A stretch of 64,000 nucleotides of DNA from Bacteroidales bacterium (GTDB lineage Bacteria; Bacteroidota; Bacteroidia; Bacteroidales; F082): the NCBI GenBank assembly GCA_900769945.1, contig CAAGIO010000005.1, positions 1-64,000 on the forward strand. The letters are read 5' to 3'. Shown here piece by piece: positions 27,122 to 35,753 of this stretch. How positions within the stretch are numbered: the stretch's first letter is position 1; each line of letters begins with the position of its first letter. Below the pieces are notes generated by a model. That model was given only the letters and a program-made list of their open reading frames with translations, was not told where the DNA came from and searched no databases. A program made the translations under genes and the position numbers.

Positions 27122-27736
27122 ATGATGTTTGAAGATTCATACAAGGTTGTGACCACGCCGGGCGAGGGTCTTTATAAGGAAAAAGGCAGTAAGTTTTTTG
27201 CTGAGGCCTTTCCGGTGCATTCTGAGGCTGAAGTCAAGGCGAAGGTTGCTGAGATTAAGAAGAAATATTTTGATGCCAAACATCATTGTTATGCGTTTAT
27301 CATCGGGCCCGACAAGTCGTGTTACCGTTCGAGTGACGATGGGGAGCCTTCCGGTACGGCGGGGAAGCCTATCTTAAATCAGATTCTGTCGAAAGACTTG
27401 ACCAACGTGTGTGTCGTGGTGACAAGATATTTCGGCGGACAGCTGCTCGGAGTGCCGGGATTGATAAACGCATATAAGACAGCTGCTCGCGAAGCCCTTG
27501 ATAACTGTGGCGTGATAGAGAAGACTGTCGATGAGGTCTATTCCGTCTCCTTTGGCTACCCCCTGCTGAACGAGGTGATGCGAATACTGAAAGAAGAGAA
27601 TCTTGAACAAAGGAACACTAAATTTGAACTTGATTGTTATTTGGAAATCGCTGTCAGGAAAAGCATTTCAAACAAAATTGTTGATAAGTTGGATAGGATA
27701 TACGGAGTAGAGGTTAATTACCTTAAAACCATTTAA
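27122..27736 (+). CDS. YigZ/IMPACT family protein (UPF0029)
   Basis: A 204-aa cytoplasmic protein. The N-terminal UPF0029 domain has KGSKFFAEAFPV, HHCYAFIIG, SDDGEPSGTAGKPIL and VVVTRYFGGQLLGVPGLINAY, all family signatures. The C-terminal ~65 residues form the DUF1949-type ferredoxin-like domain. The family is widespread; eukaryotic IMPACT binds GCN1, while the bacterial role is unsettled (nucleic-acid or ribosome-related suggestions). A second ATG follows the first immediately, so the start could be 27125. No clear ribosome-binding site is visible. Confidence 0.9.
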   Translation: MMFEDSYKVVTTPGEGLYKEKGSKFFAEAFPVHSEAEVKAKVAEIKKKYFDAKHHCYAFIIGPDKSCYRSSDDGEPSGTAGKPILNQILSKDLTNVCVVVTRYFGGQLLGVPGLINAYKTAAREALDNCGVIEKTVDEVYSVSFGYPLLNEVMRILKEENLEQRNTKFELDCYLEIAVRKSISNKIVDKLDRIYGVEVNYLKTI

Positions 27737-27753
27737 TATCAATATTTTAGCCG

Positions 27754-27761
27754 TATTTTTG
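27754..27761 (+). promoter_or_regulatory. Candidate -7 box for the dnaA operon
   Basis: TATTTTTG, 161 bp upstream of the dnaA start at 27923. The 186-bp gap is very AT-rich. One near-match to a DnaA box (TTATTCACT at 27831-27839) is the only other element seen. Confidence 0.4.
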
Positions 27762-27922
27762 CCCTATTTTACCTCATTTCCTCGTAATATAGGTGTAAAA
27801 AAGTTTATTTTCAAGAGTAAAAAAATATTTTTATTCACTTTTTTATGTTGATATTTGTAGCATAAAAATATGGAATCGAGAGCTGATGTAAATATTTGAT
27901 TTATAAAGAGGTTATTAAATTA

Positions 27923-29362
27923 ATGAATAGAGATTTGAACGACATCTGGAATGAATGTCTCCAAATGTTTAGGGAGAATGTTCCGCCACAAGCATATTCG
28001 ACTTGGTTTGAGCCGATAAAGCCCGTGGATTATAGGGACGGATTGTTGACAATCCAGGTGCCTTCGGATTTCTTTTACGAGTATCTTGAGAGCCGATTCA
28101 TCAAGGTGATAAAGGCGACAATACGTAAGGTGTTGGGTCCGGAGGGAAAGCTGGAGTACAGCATAATGATGGATACCGATGAGAACAAGCCTGTTGTTGT
28201 GAGGCAGCCTTCCGTTGACCGTACTAACACCACCAATCCTCCGAAACAGATACAGATTAATTTTGATAAGTCAGAGTCCTCGATGCTGAATCCTTTTGTG
28301 CTTCCTGGAATCAGGAAGATTAATATTGAGTCGAATCTTAACGAGAGCAATTGTTTTGATAACTTCGTTACGGGAGAGTGCAACCGCGTGGCTTATGAGG
28401 CCGGTGTTGCGATAGCGAAGAATCCGGGCAAGACGTCTTTCAACCCAATGTTTATCTTCAGCCCGACGGGTATGGGCAAGACTCATATCTGCCAAGCCAT
28501 CGGATTGGAGACTAAGAAATATCACCCGGAACTTACTGTGTTGTATGTCAATGCGGAACAGTTCCTGATGCAGTTTCAGGCTTCATGCCGAAATAATAAC
28601 TCCAAGAATAGCAGCAGAGATGACTTCGTCCATTTTTATCAGATGATAGATGTCCTCATCATTGATGATATACAGTTCCTTGCTGATAAGGTGAAGACAC
28701 AGGAGGCGTTCTTCCATATCTTTAATCATCTGCAGCAGAACGATAAGCAGCTGATATTCACTTGCGACAAGCCCCCGGCGGAGTTGAATGGCATGGAACA
28801 GCGGCTGATCTCCCGTTTCAAATGGGGATTGTCGGCCGAGATGACAGTGCCTGATGTCGTCACCCGCCGTAACATATTGAAACGCAAGGCTTATAACGAG
28901 GGCGTTGAGATACCTGATGATGTGATTAATTTTATTGCAGAACATATTAAGAGCAATGTCCGTGAAATGGAGGGTTTCCTTGTCTCCCTCATTGCACAGT
29001 CGTCGCTGAACAGAAAGGCTATCACCATTGGCCTCGCCAGACAGATAGCCGAACGATTTGTGAACAGCTCAAACCGAGAGATTACAATAAACTACATCAT
29101 TACTTCTGTCTGTGAGGAGATGGGGACTTCGCAAGAAGACTTCTTCAAATCAACACGTAAGCGTAATGTGGTCCAAGCACGGCAGCTGTCGATGTACTTC
29201 GCAAAAAAATATACAAAGGCATCGCTCGTTGTGATAGGTGAGAAGTGCGGTAAGAAAGACCATGCCACTGTTATACACGCACTGAAAACGATTGATAATC
29301 TGTTGGAGACAGATAAACAGTTCCGTGCGATGACCGAAAAAATTGAGCAGAAGTTCCAATAA
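27923..29362 (+). CDS. dnaA: Chromosomal replication initiator DnaA
   Basis: A 479-aa initiator that binds DnaA boxes and melts oriC. Domain I: MNRDLNDIWNECLQMF...YSTWFEPI. A linker follows, then the AAA+ domain with Walker A SPTGMGKTH (residues ~180-188) and Walker B VLIIDDIQF (~244-252). The C-terminal HTH domain IV carries the DnaA-box signature GKKDHATVIHALKTI. I use the ATG at 27923 because MNRDLNDIW is the conserved beginning; a TTT/ATT-rich upstream extension is not. A purine-rich AAGAGG lies upstream. It is the first gene of a unit with three more genes close behind. Confidence 0.96.
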   Translation: MNRDLNDIWNECLQMFRENVPPQAYSTWFEPIKPVDYRDGLLTIQVPSDFFYEYLESRFIKVIKATIRKVLGPEGKLEYSIMMDTDENKPVVVRQPSVDRTNTTNPPKQIQINFDKSESSMLNPFVLPGIRKINIESNLNESNCFDNFVTGECNRVAYEAGVAIAKNPGKTSFNPMFIFSPTGMGKTHICQAIGLETKKYHPELTVLYVNAEQFLMQFQASCRNNNSKNSSRDDFVHFYQMIDVLIIDDIQFLADKVKTQEAFFHIFNHLQQNDKQLIFTCDKPPAELNGMEQRLISRFKWGLSAEMTVPDVVTRRNILKRKAYNEGVEIPDDVINFIAEHIKSNVREMEGFLVSLIAQSSLNRKAITIGLARQIAERFVNSSNREITINYIITSVCEEMGTSQEDFFKSTRKRNVVQARQLSMYFAKKYTKASLVVIGEKCGKKDHATVIHALKTIDNLLETDKQFRAMTEKIEQKFQ

Positions 29363-29368
29363 TATATC

Positions 29369-30106
29369 ATGAATAATAATTTTGGCAAACTATATCTTGT
29401 CCCTGCTTTCTTGGGGGCTACTACTGCCGAACAGGTGATACCGGCGGGTACTCTCGAAATTGTTAGGACGCTGAGGCATTTCGTCGTTGAGAACGTCAGG
29501 ACGGCAAGACGAATGCTCTCAAAAATGAATATGCCCGTTGGCATTGATGAGCTTACATTCGTGGAGTTGGACAAGCATAACCCTGATAATCCGAGTCTTA
29601 TGCTCTATCTCGGAGCGGCTCTCAATGGCTGTGATGTGGGTCTTATGTCTGAAGCCGGCTCTCCTTGTGTCGCCGACCCCGGTGCTTTTATTGTGGAACT
29701 CGCTCATCAGGCTGGAATACAAGTGGTGCCTCTTACCGGCCCTAACGCTATGACCCTCGCACTAATGGCTTCGGGATTCAATGGACAATCGTACAAGTTT
29801 CACGGCTATCTCCCAGTCAAAAACCCTGAGAGAATAACAGCGTTGAAAAACCTTGAACGACAATCTCTTGCCAATAATGAGACGGAGATTTTCATTGAGA
29901 CTCCTTTCCGTAATAACGCAATCATCGACGATATTGTGAAAAATTGCCATCTTAACACTATGTTGTGCGTGGCATCAAATATCACAATGCCAGATGAAAA
30001 AATCGTTAGTAAATCTATTGCTGACTGGAAATCAATAAAATACGACTGGAACAAAAAGCCTGCAGTGTTTTTGATTTATTGTGGCAAATACCGTAAAAAA
30101 TACTGA
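29369..30106 (+). CDS. SAM-dependent methyltransferase, RsmI-like (tetrapyrrole methylase fold)
   Basis: A 245-aa protein of the RsmI/tetrapyrrole methylase superfamily. Motifs: KLYLVPAFLGA at the N-terminus (usually LYLVPTPIGN), GLMSEAGSPCVADPG (the classical SDAGxPxISDPG site), VVPLTGPNA, ALMASGFNGQSYKFHGYLP and ETPFRNN. RsmI 2'-O-methylates C1402 of 16S rRNA. This shorter, divergent form is common in Bacteroidota alongside a canonical RsmI, so the substrate is uncertain. It starts 6 bp after dnaA and is followed by the next gene after 1 bp. Confidence 0.85.
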   Translation: MNNNFGKLYLVPAFLGATTAEQVIPAGTLEIVRTLRHFVVENVRTARRMLSKMNMPVGIDELTFVELDKHNPDNPSLMLYLGAALNGCDVGLMSEAGSPCVADPGAFIVELAHQAGIQVVPLTGPNAMTLALMASGFNGQSYKFHGYLPVKNPERITALKNLERQSLANNETEIFIETPFRNNAIIDDIVKNCHLNTMLCVASNITMPDEKIVSKSIADWKSIKYDWNKKPAVFLIYCGKYRKKY

Positions 30107-30107
30107 T

Positions 30108-30428
30108 ATGAAAAAGATGACTGCTGAAGAATTCCGCGTTTATTGCCTTCTTTACGCCTCGGAATCTGATTTCAATATTACGCGTCAGGAACTTATTGCA
30201 GTGGGTTCCGTCATTGAGCCGGAGCTGTTTATCCGCGTTTATAATCGCTATGAGATGGACCCGGAATCAAAAAGGAAGTCGGTCATTTCTGAACATAAAG
30301 AATTATTTATCAATTGTTTGTTAGAGAAAACGGCTTTTATCGAGAGCATTAGGACGACATTTTTCTCGGTCCGCGGCCATGATGAGATGGAGTCGATAGT
30401 CATGAACTTTTTAAATGAGATATTGTGA
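30108..30428 (+). CDS. Conserved-looking hypothetical protein
   Basis: A 106-aa protein that I do not recognise. It begins MKKMTAEEFRVYCLLYASESDF and appears all-helical and charged, with no signal peptide, membrane segment or Cys motif. The ATG at 30108 lies 1 bp after the stop of the methyltransferase gene and the next gene starts 1 bp after its own stop, so it is surely translated as part of the dnaA unit. Length and helical pattern recall small Bacteroidota TerB-like or regulator-like proteins, but no assignment is justified. Confidence 0.7.
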   Translation: MKKMTAEEFRVYCLLYASESDFNITRQELIAVGSVIEPELFIRVYNRYEMDPESKRKSVISEHKELFINCLLEKTAFIESIRTTFFSVRGHDEMESIVMNFLNEIL

Positions 30429-30429
30429 T

Positions 30430-30819
30430 ATGGAACTTGATGTAGAAGAAAGGGTTAAACGTGCTAAAGAACTTCATGGACGGGGCTTCAACTGTTGCCA
30501 GTCGGTGTTTCTTGCCTATTCTGATGTCATGGGGTTAGACGAGGATGTGGCCGCAAAGATTTCTCTTCCATTTGGTGGCGGAATGGGCGGGATGCGCGGC
30601 GTTTGTGGTTGTGTGTCAGCTACTTTTATGCTTACAGGCCTTATGGCCGATGATAAGAGACGCAATTATTCACTCGTTCAGGAATTAGCCGCTGAGTTTG
30701 AGCGCACTAACGGCTCTATCATTTGTAAAGAGCTTCTTCAGAATGGGAAGCGTCCCTGCTCTGAATATGTTGAGACTGCTTCGCGTTTGATAGGGGAGAA
30801 ACTTAATTCTTCTTTATAA
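30430..30819 (+). CDS. C_GCAxxG_C_C family protein
   Basis: A 129-aa protein of the redox-type C_GCAxxG_C_C family. The conserved Cys pattern is visible in order: FNCCQSVF near residue 22, MRGVCGCVSATFMLTG near 55, SIICKELL near 95 and RPCSEYV near 106. The family is thought to bind metal or take part in redox reactions and is often found near transporters or oxidoreductases. The central motif reads CGCVSA rather than the commoner CGAVSG. The start at 30430 fits the 1-bp spacing to the gene before; an in-frame GTG/ATG further upstream would overlap that gene. It ends the dnaA unit. Confidence 0.82.
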   Translation: MELDVEERVKRAKELHGRGFNCCQSVFLAYSDVMGLDEDVAAKISLPFGGGMGGMRGVCGCVSATFMLTGLMADDKRRNYSLVQELAAEFERTNGSIICKELLQNGKRPCSEYVETASRLIGEKLNSSL

Positions 30820-31088
30820 GGCGTTCTGTCTCTTATTGTTACTTCTTTCCCGCTTGCCAATGGGCGCTCCCTGACGGTTCCAGCGGTTTTTTCTAATGAT
30901 TTCGTTTTTCAAGGTATTTCCTCTTTTATTATTTCTTTCTGCTGATGAAGAAAGAGGAATGTCTGATTTCCGATAAGCTGATATCGAGATGCAGGATGTT
31001 TGGTTTAATGTCCGTTGTTGTGTTTCGATGATGAGGACGTTTATAGGTATCAGTTATTCACAGTTTATTATGCATGTTTTTTACTTGG
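30820..31088. other. Intergenic, no gene seen
   Basis: No convincing ORF on either strand. It holds an imperfect hairpin (TTCCTCTTT at 30918-30926 with AAAGAGGAA at 30951-30959) without a T tract, and one perfect DnaA-box-like word, TTATTCACA, at 31054-31062. Confidence 0.5.
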
Positions 31089-31123
31089 CAAAAAAATAAA
31101 GTGACTGAGATTCAGCCACTTTA
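31089..31123 (-). terminator. Terminator of the POT transporter gene
   Basis: Read on the minus strand: TAAAGTGGCTGA, loop ATC, TCAGTCACTTTA (one G-U pair), then about seven T. Confidence 0.85.
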
Positions 31124-31144
31124 TATTATGCAAAAATAATTTTA

Positions 31145-32842
31145 TTATGCTGTAACTTTCTCAAGCCATTTAACCATGCCGAACATGATTGACATTGAGA
31201 CGAGGCATATAGCGAGGAACACTCCCCAGCAGATCCAGATTGGCCATGCGTTGTACATGATAGGGCCAACGAAGATGAAGAGGTTTCCGATGGCAGTAGC
31301 GCCGAGCCAGAGACCTTGGCAGAGACCCACCATGTGGCGAGGAGCAACCTTTGAAACGAATGAGAGTCCGAGAGGGCTGATGAACAGCTCTGCCACTGTG
31401 AGGAAGAAATAGGTTACAATAAGAACCCATGGTCCTGATTTTGCGAGGCCTGCTGCTTCCATGCCTGCTGCATCGAGAGCGCGGAATACTTCTCCTGAAG
31501 GATAGTTGCAGGTGATTGAGAGAATCATAAGGAACAAGTAGGCGCAACCGGCGATACCCATACCGTAGGCAATCTTACGAGGTGTTGAGACTGCTTTGCC
31601 TTTTCTTGCCAAAGCGCCAAACACCACCATGATTACAGGAGTCAAGATGATGACGTACAATGGGTTAAGAGCCTGCCAAATCTCAGCTGGCAAAGAGTCG
31701 GTGATGACGAAGTCGCGTGCGAACACTGTGAGTGACTGTCCGTTCTGGTGGAATGAGAGCCAGAAGAAGATAGCGATGCCGAGAACTGCAAATAATGCTG
31801 CCATACGCTGTTTGATTTCTTTTGCCATAGCCTGTTTCTCTTCTGCTGTGTAGTTGACGGTTTCGGCCTTGGCCTTCTTTGTCGGCTGTGGGAATTTCTT
31901 CTTTGTCATGAAGAAGATTGTCAGAGAGATAAGCATTGCTGCTACTGAGGCGATGAATGAGAAGTGGACGCCCGTGTTGAACACGTCGATATATTGTGAG
32001 CTGAATGCTACGAGGTCGCTTGGCATTGTGGCACCCTCAACGATAGAGTTGGCCATTGTCTCGCTGAACTTCTGTGTCACCTCGTTGTTTGAGAGGAATT
32101 GGTGGCAGAGAGCCGGCATGTCGGCATTGTAGATGAAATCGTGAGCCTTGAGCCACCAGTTACGAAGCATAGGTGCTACGAAAGGAGCGATAACGCCGCC
32201 AATATTGATGAACACGTAGAAAATCTGGAAGCCGGAGTCGCGCTTGTCTTTGGCTTCTGCAAGAGCCTCAGGACCTTTCTTTGCTGCCTCAGCCTCGAAA
32301 TTGTCATACATCTGACCGACGAGAGCCTGAAGGTTTCCTTTGAAAAGACCGTTACCAAATGCAATGCAGAGAAGGGCGAAGCATGTGAAAATCAAGATGC
32401 CAAGCCAGCTGCCTGTACCATCGGCAATGATGCCAGAAGCATCCTTGCTGAATAACGGAATAGCTAATGCAACATAACCTACAGCCATGATAATCAAACC
32501 GAACTGAATGGTCCTGTTGTAGTTCTGGGTCCTGTCAGCAATGATACCGCCAACCAAACTCAACACATAAATACCAAAATAAAACACCGAGTAGATGAGG
32601 CCGGCTGTCGAGTCGGACAAACCGAATTTTGATACAAGGAACAGAAGAAGGACAGCGTTCATGATGTAGTATCCGAATCGTTCTCCCATGTTGCTCAATG
32701 CTGCGGCGATAAGACCTTTTGGATGCTCTTTCTTTGCTTTGTTGAGATAGAAAATCATAAATGGTATTACTACCAAAAGAATGGCAAATAGAATTACTAA
32801 TGTACGATTAGTCTGCCACAAAGTAAAAGATAATAAAGACAT
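31145..32842 (-). CDS. POT family proton-coupled oligopeptide transporter
   Basis: A 565-aa inner-membrane transporter of the MFS/POT (PTR2, SLC15) family that takes up di- and tripeptides with protons. The family signature is in helix 1: NMGERFGYYIMNAVLLLFL (ExxERFxYY). Further segments are GLIYSVFYFGIYVLSLVGGIIADR, a large central loop (about residues 215-330), and about 14 helices in all. FFWLSFHQNGQSL is the equivalent of the helix 7 substrate-binding region. It would import peptides released by the secreted proteases in this genome. It has its own promoter and terminator and is divergent from valS. Confidence 0.92.
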   Translation of the reverse strand: MSLLSFTLWQTNRTLVILFAILLVVIPFMIFYLNKAKKEHPKGLIAAALSNMGERFGYYIMNAVLLLFLVSKFGLSDSTAGLIYSVFYFGIYVLSLVGGIIADRTQNYNRTIQFGLIIMAVGYVALAIPLFSKDASGIIADGTGSWLGILIFTCFALLCIAFGNGLFKGNLQALVGQMYDNFEAEAAKKGPEALAEAKDKRDSGFQIFYVFINIGGVIAPFVAPMLRNWWLKAHDFIYNADMPALCHQFLSNNEVTQKFSETMANSIVEGATMPSDLVAFSSQYIDVFNTGVHFSFIASVAAMLISLTIFFMTKKKFPQPTKKAKAETVNYTAEEKQAMAKEIKQRMAALFAVLGIAIFFWLSFHQNGQSLTVFARDFVITDSLPAEIWQALNPLYVIILTPVIMVVFGALARKGKAVSTPRKIAYGMGIAGCAYLFLMILSITCNYPSGEVFRALDAAGMEAAGLAKSGPWVLIVTYFFLTVAELFISPLGLSFVSKVAPRHMVGLCQGLWLGATAIGNLFIFVGPIMYNAWPIWICWGVFLAICLVSMSIMFGMVKWLEKVTA

Positions 32843-32897
32843 AAATTTGTTTGTTAAGTTATTATTAATATAAATGATTAACCAAAACTTTTAATCG

Positions 32898-32905
32898 CAA
32901 AAATA
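32898..32905 (-). promoter_or_regulatory. -7 box for the POT transporter
   Basis: CAAAAATA on plus reads TATTTTTG on minus, 55 bp upstream of the start at 32842. Confidence 0.55.
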
Positions 32906-32985
32906 AGAATTATTTCGACAACTCCGCAACTTTTTTATTATTTTATAATCTTTTCTTTATTTCTAAAAAAATGAAATTGAAAATC

Positions 32986-33013
32986 TTGTACGATAAGAAT
33001 TTTTGTATCTTTG
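32986..33013 (+). promoter_or_regulatory. Promoter of valS
   Basis: TTG at 32986-32988, 17-bp spacer, TATCTTTG at 33006-33013; the ATG is at 33060. Confidence 0.65.
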
Positions 33014-33059
33014 CATTTAAAACATAGGAAAAAATCGATAACCGCATTTCATTATCAAT

Positions 33060-35687
33060 ATGGAAATATCAAGTAAATACAGTCCTCAATCGACGGAAGA
33101 GAAATGGTACGAATATTGGATGAAGAAGAATTATTTTCATTCAGAACCTGACGAACGTGAACCTTATACTATTGTCATCCCGCCTCCGAATGTTACTGGC
33201 GTGTTGCACATGGGCCACATGTTGAACAATACTATTCAAGATGTTCTTGTCCGTCGCGCCCGTATGCAGGGTAAGAACGCCTGCTGGGTACCGGGTACCG
33301 ACCACGCCTCCATCGCTACCGAGGCAAAGGTGGTGAACAAACTTGCAGCTCAAGGCATTAAGAAAACTGATATCGGACGCGAGAAATTCCTCGAACACGC
33401 TTGGGACTGGACCCATGAACATGGTGGAATAATCTTAAAACAGCTTAGAAAACTCGGAGCCTCATGCGACTGGGACCGCACTTCCTTCACAATGGACGAG
33501 GTGCGTAGCAAAAGCGTCATACATGTCTTCTGCGACCTATATAATAAAGGCCTTATCTACCGCGGTGTCCGTATGGTCAACTGGGACCCTAAGGCTCTTA
33601 CCGCTTTGAGCGATGAGGAAGTCGTTTATAAAGAAGAACATAGCAAACTTTTCTACCTTAAATATAAAGTTGAAGGTGAAGACGGCTACGCCATCGTCGC
33701 TACCACGCGCCCTGAGACTATCATGGGCGATACCGCTATGTGTATCAACCCTAACGACCCTAAAAACCAACATCTTAAAGGTAAAAACGTCATCGTCCCT
33801 CTCGTGAATAGAGTCATCCCTGTCATTGAAGACGAATACGTTGACGTTGAGTTCGGTACTGGCTGCCTGAAAGTCACACCTGCCCACGATATCAATGACT
33901 ATATGCTTGGGGAAAAACATAACCTTAAGAGTATCAATATCTTTAATGATGATGCCACTATCAGCGAAGCCGCCGGCATGTATGTGGGAATGAGTAGGGA
34001 AGATGTTAGGGTTCAAATTGTTAAGGACCTTAAGGATGCCGGACTGCTTGAAAAAGTGGAAGACTATAATAATAAGGTGGGTTATTCTGAACGTACTAAT
34101 GTGCCTATCGAACCGAAACTGTCAATGCAGTGGTTCCTAAAAATGGAACATCTCGCTCAAATAGCTCTTAAACCTGTTGAAGATGGCGAGATACAGTTCT
34201 ATCCGGCAAAATATGTCAACCTCTACCGCCATTGGCTTGAAAACATTAAGGACTGGTGCATCAGCCGCCAATTGTGGTGGGGACACCAGATACCAGCCTA
34301 CTACCTGCCTGAAGGCGGATACGTCGTCGCCGAAACTTTAGATGAAGCCCTTTCTCTCGCAAAGGAAAAAACCGGCAATATTAACCTTACCGCTGACGAC
34401 CTTCGCCAAGATAGTGACTGCCTCGATACTTGGTTTAGCTCTTGGCTGTGGCCTCTGTCATTGTTTAATGGAGTGTTAGACCCTGATAATGAAGAGTTTA
34501 AATATTATTACTCGACAAACGACCTTATCACTGCCCCTGACATCATCTTCTTCTGGGTGGCAAGAATGATTATGGCCGGCGAGGAATACACAGGAAAGGT
34601 GCCGTTCCATAACGTATATTTCACAGGTATTGTTCGCGACAAACTCGGACGCAAGATGTCAAAGTCGCTTGGTAACTCTCCTGACCCTATTGAACTCATT
34701 GATACTTATGGTGCTGACGGCGTCAGAATGGGTATGCTGCTGACAGCTCCTGCCGGAAATGATATTCCTTTTGATGTCACCCTTTGCGAACAGGGCCGTA
34801 ACTTCTGTAATAAGATTTGGAACGCCCTCCGCCTCGTGAAAGGCTGGTCTGTCGATTATGACGCTCCTCAGCCTGATACCGCCGCCATGGCAGTGAAATG
34901 GTTCGACGCCCGCTTCAACCAAGTTCTGTGCGAGATGAATGATAACTTCGACAAATACAGACTCTCCGATGCCTTGATGGGCGCGTATAAACTTACTTGG
35001 GACGACTTCTGCTCGTGGTACCTCGAAATGGTGAAGGCTCCAATGGGTAAGGCTGTCGATGGCGTAACCTATAAGGCAACCGTCACTTTCTTCGAGAATA
35101 TCATGAAACTTCTGCACCCCTTCATGCCTTTCATCACTGAGGAAATTTATCATCTCCTTGATGAACGCACCGAAGGCGATGACATCATTATCTCTCAACA
35201 ACCGAAACAAAAGACCATAGATAACGACATCTTGGCAAAATTTGATTTCACCGTCGATGTCATCAATAATATCCGAAAGATACGCGCCGAAAAGAACATT
35301 CCTAATAAAGAAGCCCTCGACCTTGTAGTTGTTGAAAATGACCTCGTCTGTAAGGATTTTGACTGCGTCATCATGAAGCTAACAAATGTAAAATCAATAA
35401 TATACGCTTCTGAGAAACCTCAAGATGCCTTTGGATTTATCGTGCGCTCAGCCGAGTTCTTTATCCCTGTCACCGACTCCGTCGATACAGAGGCTGAACT
35501 TAAAAAACTCAATGACGAGCTTGAATACACCCGCGGATTCCTGAAATCGGTGGAGGCAAAACTCTCTAATGAGAAGTTCGTAAATGGTGCTCCTGCCGCC
35601 GTGGTGGAGAAAGAACGCAAGAAGAAATCTGACGCTGAAAATAAGATTGCCGTCATAGAACAACAGATTGCAGCTCTGCGTAAATAA
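33060..35687 (+). CDS. valS: Valyl-tRNA synthetase
   Basis: An 875-aa class I synthetase that charges tRNA-Val. The HIGH motif appears as PNVTGVLHMGHML (~residue 43-55), the editing domain has TTRPETIMGDTAM, and the KMSKS loop is GRKMSKSLGNSPDP (Lys532). The tRNA-binding region and a C-terminal coiled-coil arm (ELKKLNDELEYTRGFLKSVEAKL) complete the protein, as in bacterial ValRS. Full length. It is transcribed alone and ends in a strong terminator, right after which an insertion sequence has landed. Confidence 0.97.
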   Translation: MEISSKYSPQSTEEKWYEYWMKKNYFHSEPDEREPYTIVIPPPNVTGVLHMGHMLNNTIQDVLVRRARMQGKNACWVPGTDHASIATEAKVVNKLAAQGIKKTDIGREKFLEHAWDWTHEHGGIILKQLRKLGASCDWDRTSFTMDEVRSKSVIHVFCDLYNKGLIYRGVRMVNWDPKALTALSDEEVVYKEEHSKLFYLKYKVEGEDGYAIVATTRPETIMGDTAMCINPNDPKNQHLKGKNVIVPLVNRVIPVIEDEYVDVEFGTGCLKVTPAHDINDYMLGEKHNLKSINIFNDDATISEAAGMYVGMSREDVRVQIVKDLKDAGLLEKVEDYNNKVGYSERTNVPIEPKLSMQWFLKMEHLAQIALKPVEDGEIQFYPAKYVNLYRHWLENIKDWCISRQLWWGHQIPAYYLPEGGYVVAETLDEALSLAKEKTGNINLTADDLRQDSDCLDTWFSSWLWPLSLFNGVLDPDNEEFKYYYSTNDLITAPDIIFFWVARMIMAGEEYTGKVPFHNVYFTGIVRDKLGRKMSKSLGNSPDPIELIDTYGADGVRMGMLLTAPAGNDIPFDVTLCEQGRNFCNKIWNALRLVKGWSVDYDAPQPDTAAMAVKWFDARFNQVLCEMNDNFDKYRLSDALMGAYKLTWDDFCSWYLEMVKAPMGKAVDGVTYKATVTFFENIMKLLHPFMPFITEEIYHLLDERTEGDDIIISQQPKQKTIDNDILAKFDFTVDVINNIRKIRAEKNIPNKEALDLVVVENDLVCKDFDCVIMKLTNVKSIIYASEKPQDAFGFIVRSAEFFIPVTDSVDTEAELKKLNDELEYTRGFLKSVEAKLSNEKFVNGAPAAVVEKERKKKSDAENKIAVIEQQIAALRK

Positions 35688-35702
35688 TAATTGTTAATAC
35701 TT

Positions 35703-35743
35703 GGGGATTATGCCACTCTTTAATGACATAATCCCCTTTTTTT
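35703..35743 (+). terminator. valS terminator
   Basis: GGGGATTATG (35703-35712) pairs with CATAATCCCC (35727-35736), followed by seven T that abut the insertion sequence. Confidence 0.9.
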
Positions 35744-35753
35744 CCTGACTTCG

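Noticed and set aside
30918..30959. Hairpin after the dnaA unit as a terminator
   Set aside because: The stem is 9 bp with a 24-nt loop and no T tract follows, so termination there is not supported.
31054..31062. DnaA box TTATTCACA near dnaA, possible oriC
   Set aside because: Only one perfect box here (another single match, TGTGAATAA, at 48860-48868, and a near-match at 27831). No cluster and no unwinding element could be shown. A GC-skew plot and a box-density count over the genome would decide.
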